NCBI RefSeq assembly: GCF_042767895.1
Contig: NC_091549.1
Location: forward strand, 49,583,214-49,603,213
DNA length: 20,000 bases
Reading direction: 5' to 3'
DNA from: Penaeus vannamei
Taxonomy: Eukaryota; Arthropoda; Malacostraca; Decapoda; Penaeidae
The notes beneath the pieces were generated by a model. That model saw only the letters and a list, made by a program, of their open reading frames with translations, searched no databases and had not been told where the DNA came from. Position 1 is the stretch's first letter; each line of letters opens with the position of its first letter. A program made the translations under genes and the position numbers. This document shows positions 18,527 through 20,000 of this stretch, in pieces.

Positions 18527-18551
18527 GGGGAGGGGGGGAGGGGGGGAGGGG
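18527..18551 (+). other. G-quadruplex motif
   Basis: There are four G-runs of at least four bases, separated by single A residues: 18527-18530, 18532-18538, 18540-18546 and 18548-18551. This fits the standard G4 pattern with very short loops, predicting a stable structure on the plus strand. Confidence 0.8.
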
Positions 18552-19570
18552 TTAGCATGCCCACATCTTCAACGAGCCTCAGGCCGTGCTAGCATTAATA
18601 ACAGTGTCCAATCAGAAGGTGCTATTTTAGCTTTCACTAGTTTTACTAACCAGTAATAACTAATACCATAACAAGTAGTACTGTATTATCATCATGATTA
18701 ACATTAACAGCATTACAAATATTGCCACCATTACTGTACTAAATGTAATGTTAATATCACAAATAATACCACATAAATAATACTAATACGATGTTACAAA
18801 TAACAGAACAAGCGCCAACAGCAATCAGCCATCATCCTGCTGCCTCCGCCGCCGACAAGGTAACTGACCTTTCAGAGCCAGAACAAGAAATTAAAAAAAA
18901 GAAGCTCTTAAACGGTACCTCTAACAAGCAAGAAGCAGCCAACCCAAACAGCAGGATCAACCTTGACGTAGCCCACCCCTTCCCTTACCTTATTCCCTTG
19001 AAACACAAACACGAAGGACAATAATACAACTATATATGCTCCCTTGACCATACAGCCCGTAGGCGTTAGTCATTATCACCGCCAAGGTTGTTATCGTTAG
19101 AGTTGTTCTATTCGCGGCGGTGGCACGTAGGAGCAACGGACGTCAACCAGTGATGATCGAAGCCACTAGTGAAGGAAGTCCTTTAAGTAACTGCGCTGTC
19201 ACATTCCTATGACCAGCGCAATTTTTATGTGTAGCCAAGTTAAGAGGTCCACATTATCCCTATCGTAGACTTAACCATAAGTTTCGTAAGGACCGGCACC
19301 TGCCATTAACACCAGCGCCTGTTCATAATTAGGTTTCCACTTTTTGTTTTAGTCCATTATTTTCTAGAGGGAGGAGAACCTGGCCAACATCCCGAGTAAT
19401 GCGTGGATTTCTCCAGAAGTTCTACGTAGTTATTACCATGGTTAAGTGTTGTTCTTGTGATCATCATCATCACCTTGAAACAAAAACATGCCAAACGTGT
19501 CAAGTGGATCTTTGTAATAAATATAAAGCGTCCACACAACCACCCGACGAAGGCAGAGGACGAACATACC
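18552..19570. other. Non-coding spacer, nothing recognised
   Basis: AT-rich at 18590-18790 with ATT/ATA triplets, then mixed composition. A plus-strand open frame at 18791-19024 and one starting near 19399 have no recognisable domain. Confidence 0.5.
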
Positions 19571-19727
19571 CATACATTGACAGCACATCAACAAAATTTA
19601 GAGAACTGCGAATTCCAGATGAAGAAACACACGAGAACAAACCCCATTCGACATTGATAGCATATCGACGAAACAAAAATCGTCGAATTCCAACCAAAGA
19701 AACACACGAGAACAAACCACATTCGAA
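19571..19727. repeat. Two-copy imperfect tandem duplication, about 75-77 bp unit
   Basis: Copy 1 (about 19571-19647) and copy 2 (about 19648-19727) share ATTGA(C/T)AGCA(C/T)ATC, CGAATTCCA and GAAACACACGAGAACAAACC in the same order. Because the duplicated core spacing is 75 bp, both copies stay in one plus-strand frame and repeat R-I-P-x-x-E-T-H-E-N-K-P-H-S. The frame has no other sign of being a gene. Confidence 0.75.
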
Positions 19728-19866
19728 AAAAAAAGTATAGGACACTTATTTTTTGTTTTCGTAACACTTTCCAAGAGCTAGGAGGGGCGTCTTGGGAGCA
19801 TTTCCGTAAAATCAAATTCTGATGCCTTCGCAGAATGCCCGGTTTTAGAAGATGGAGATAGGAGGG

Positions 19867-20000
<134 letters not shown>

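Overview
This is a eukaryotic nuclear genome window, most likely from a decapod crustacean. A penaeid shrimp is my best guess. The reasons are spliced genes with GT-AG introns, AT-rich non-coding DNA, and very dense long microsatellites: (TA)n, degenerate ATT, (CA)n, (TG)n and two (GA)n blocks. The encoded protein looks arthropod-like, with a C-terminus ending in D-T-W-H-Y. The taxonomic call is inference; no bacterial gene organisation is present.

The one gene I can support is on the minus strand: a soluble family I inorganic pyrophosphatase (PPA1/PPA2, Drosophila Nurf-38 family). It has seven coding exons between 14772 (ATG) and 7929 (TGA). The exons join in frame with consensus splice sites to a predicted 462-residue protein (1389 coding bases including the stop). 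All the catalytic residues known from yeast pyrophosphatase are present at exactly the yeast spacing. Two points are unusual. The first exon adds an N-terminal extension of about 180 residues, with a hydrophobic start, a Pro/Ser-rich linker and an Asp/Glu run. The last ten residues come from a tiny terminal exon behind a 2.06 kb intron.

Layout from left to right: 1-7043 is AT-rich DNA with no gene I can support. It holds a TA/ATT microsatellite block, two hairpins, and a cluster of palindromic GGCATGCC-type sites. About 7044-7928 is the probable 3' UTR. From 7929 to 14772 lies the pyrophosphatase gene. Intron 3 holds a TA-flanked, MITE-like inverted-repeat element and a 406-bp (CA)n tract. 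Intron 1 holds a (TG)n tract that is complementary to it in the transcript. From 14773 to about 16760 is a GC/CpG-richer stretch, probably the 5' UTR and promoter. From about 17031 to 20000 there are long purine-strand tracts, G-runs, (GA)n microsatellites and a short tandem duplication.

I found no rRNA, tRNA, CRISPR array, prophage or multi-gene system. The most useful observations are the exact exon model with its odd N-terminus, the complementary repeats flanking exons 2-3, and the inverted-repeat element in intron 3.
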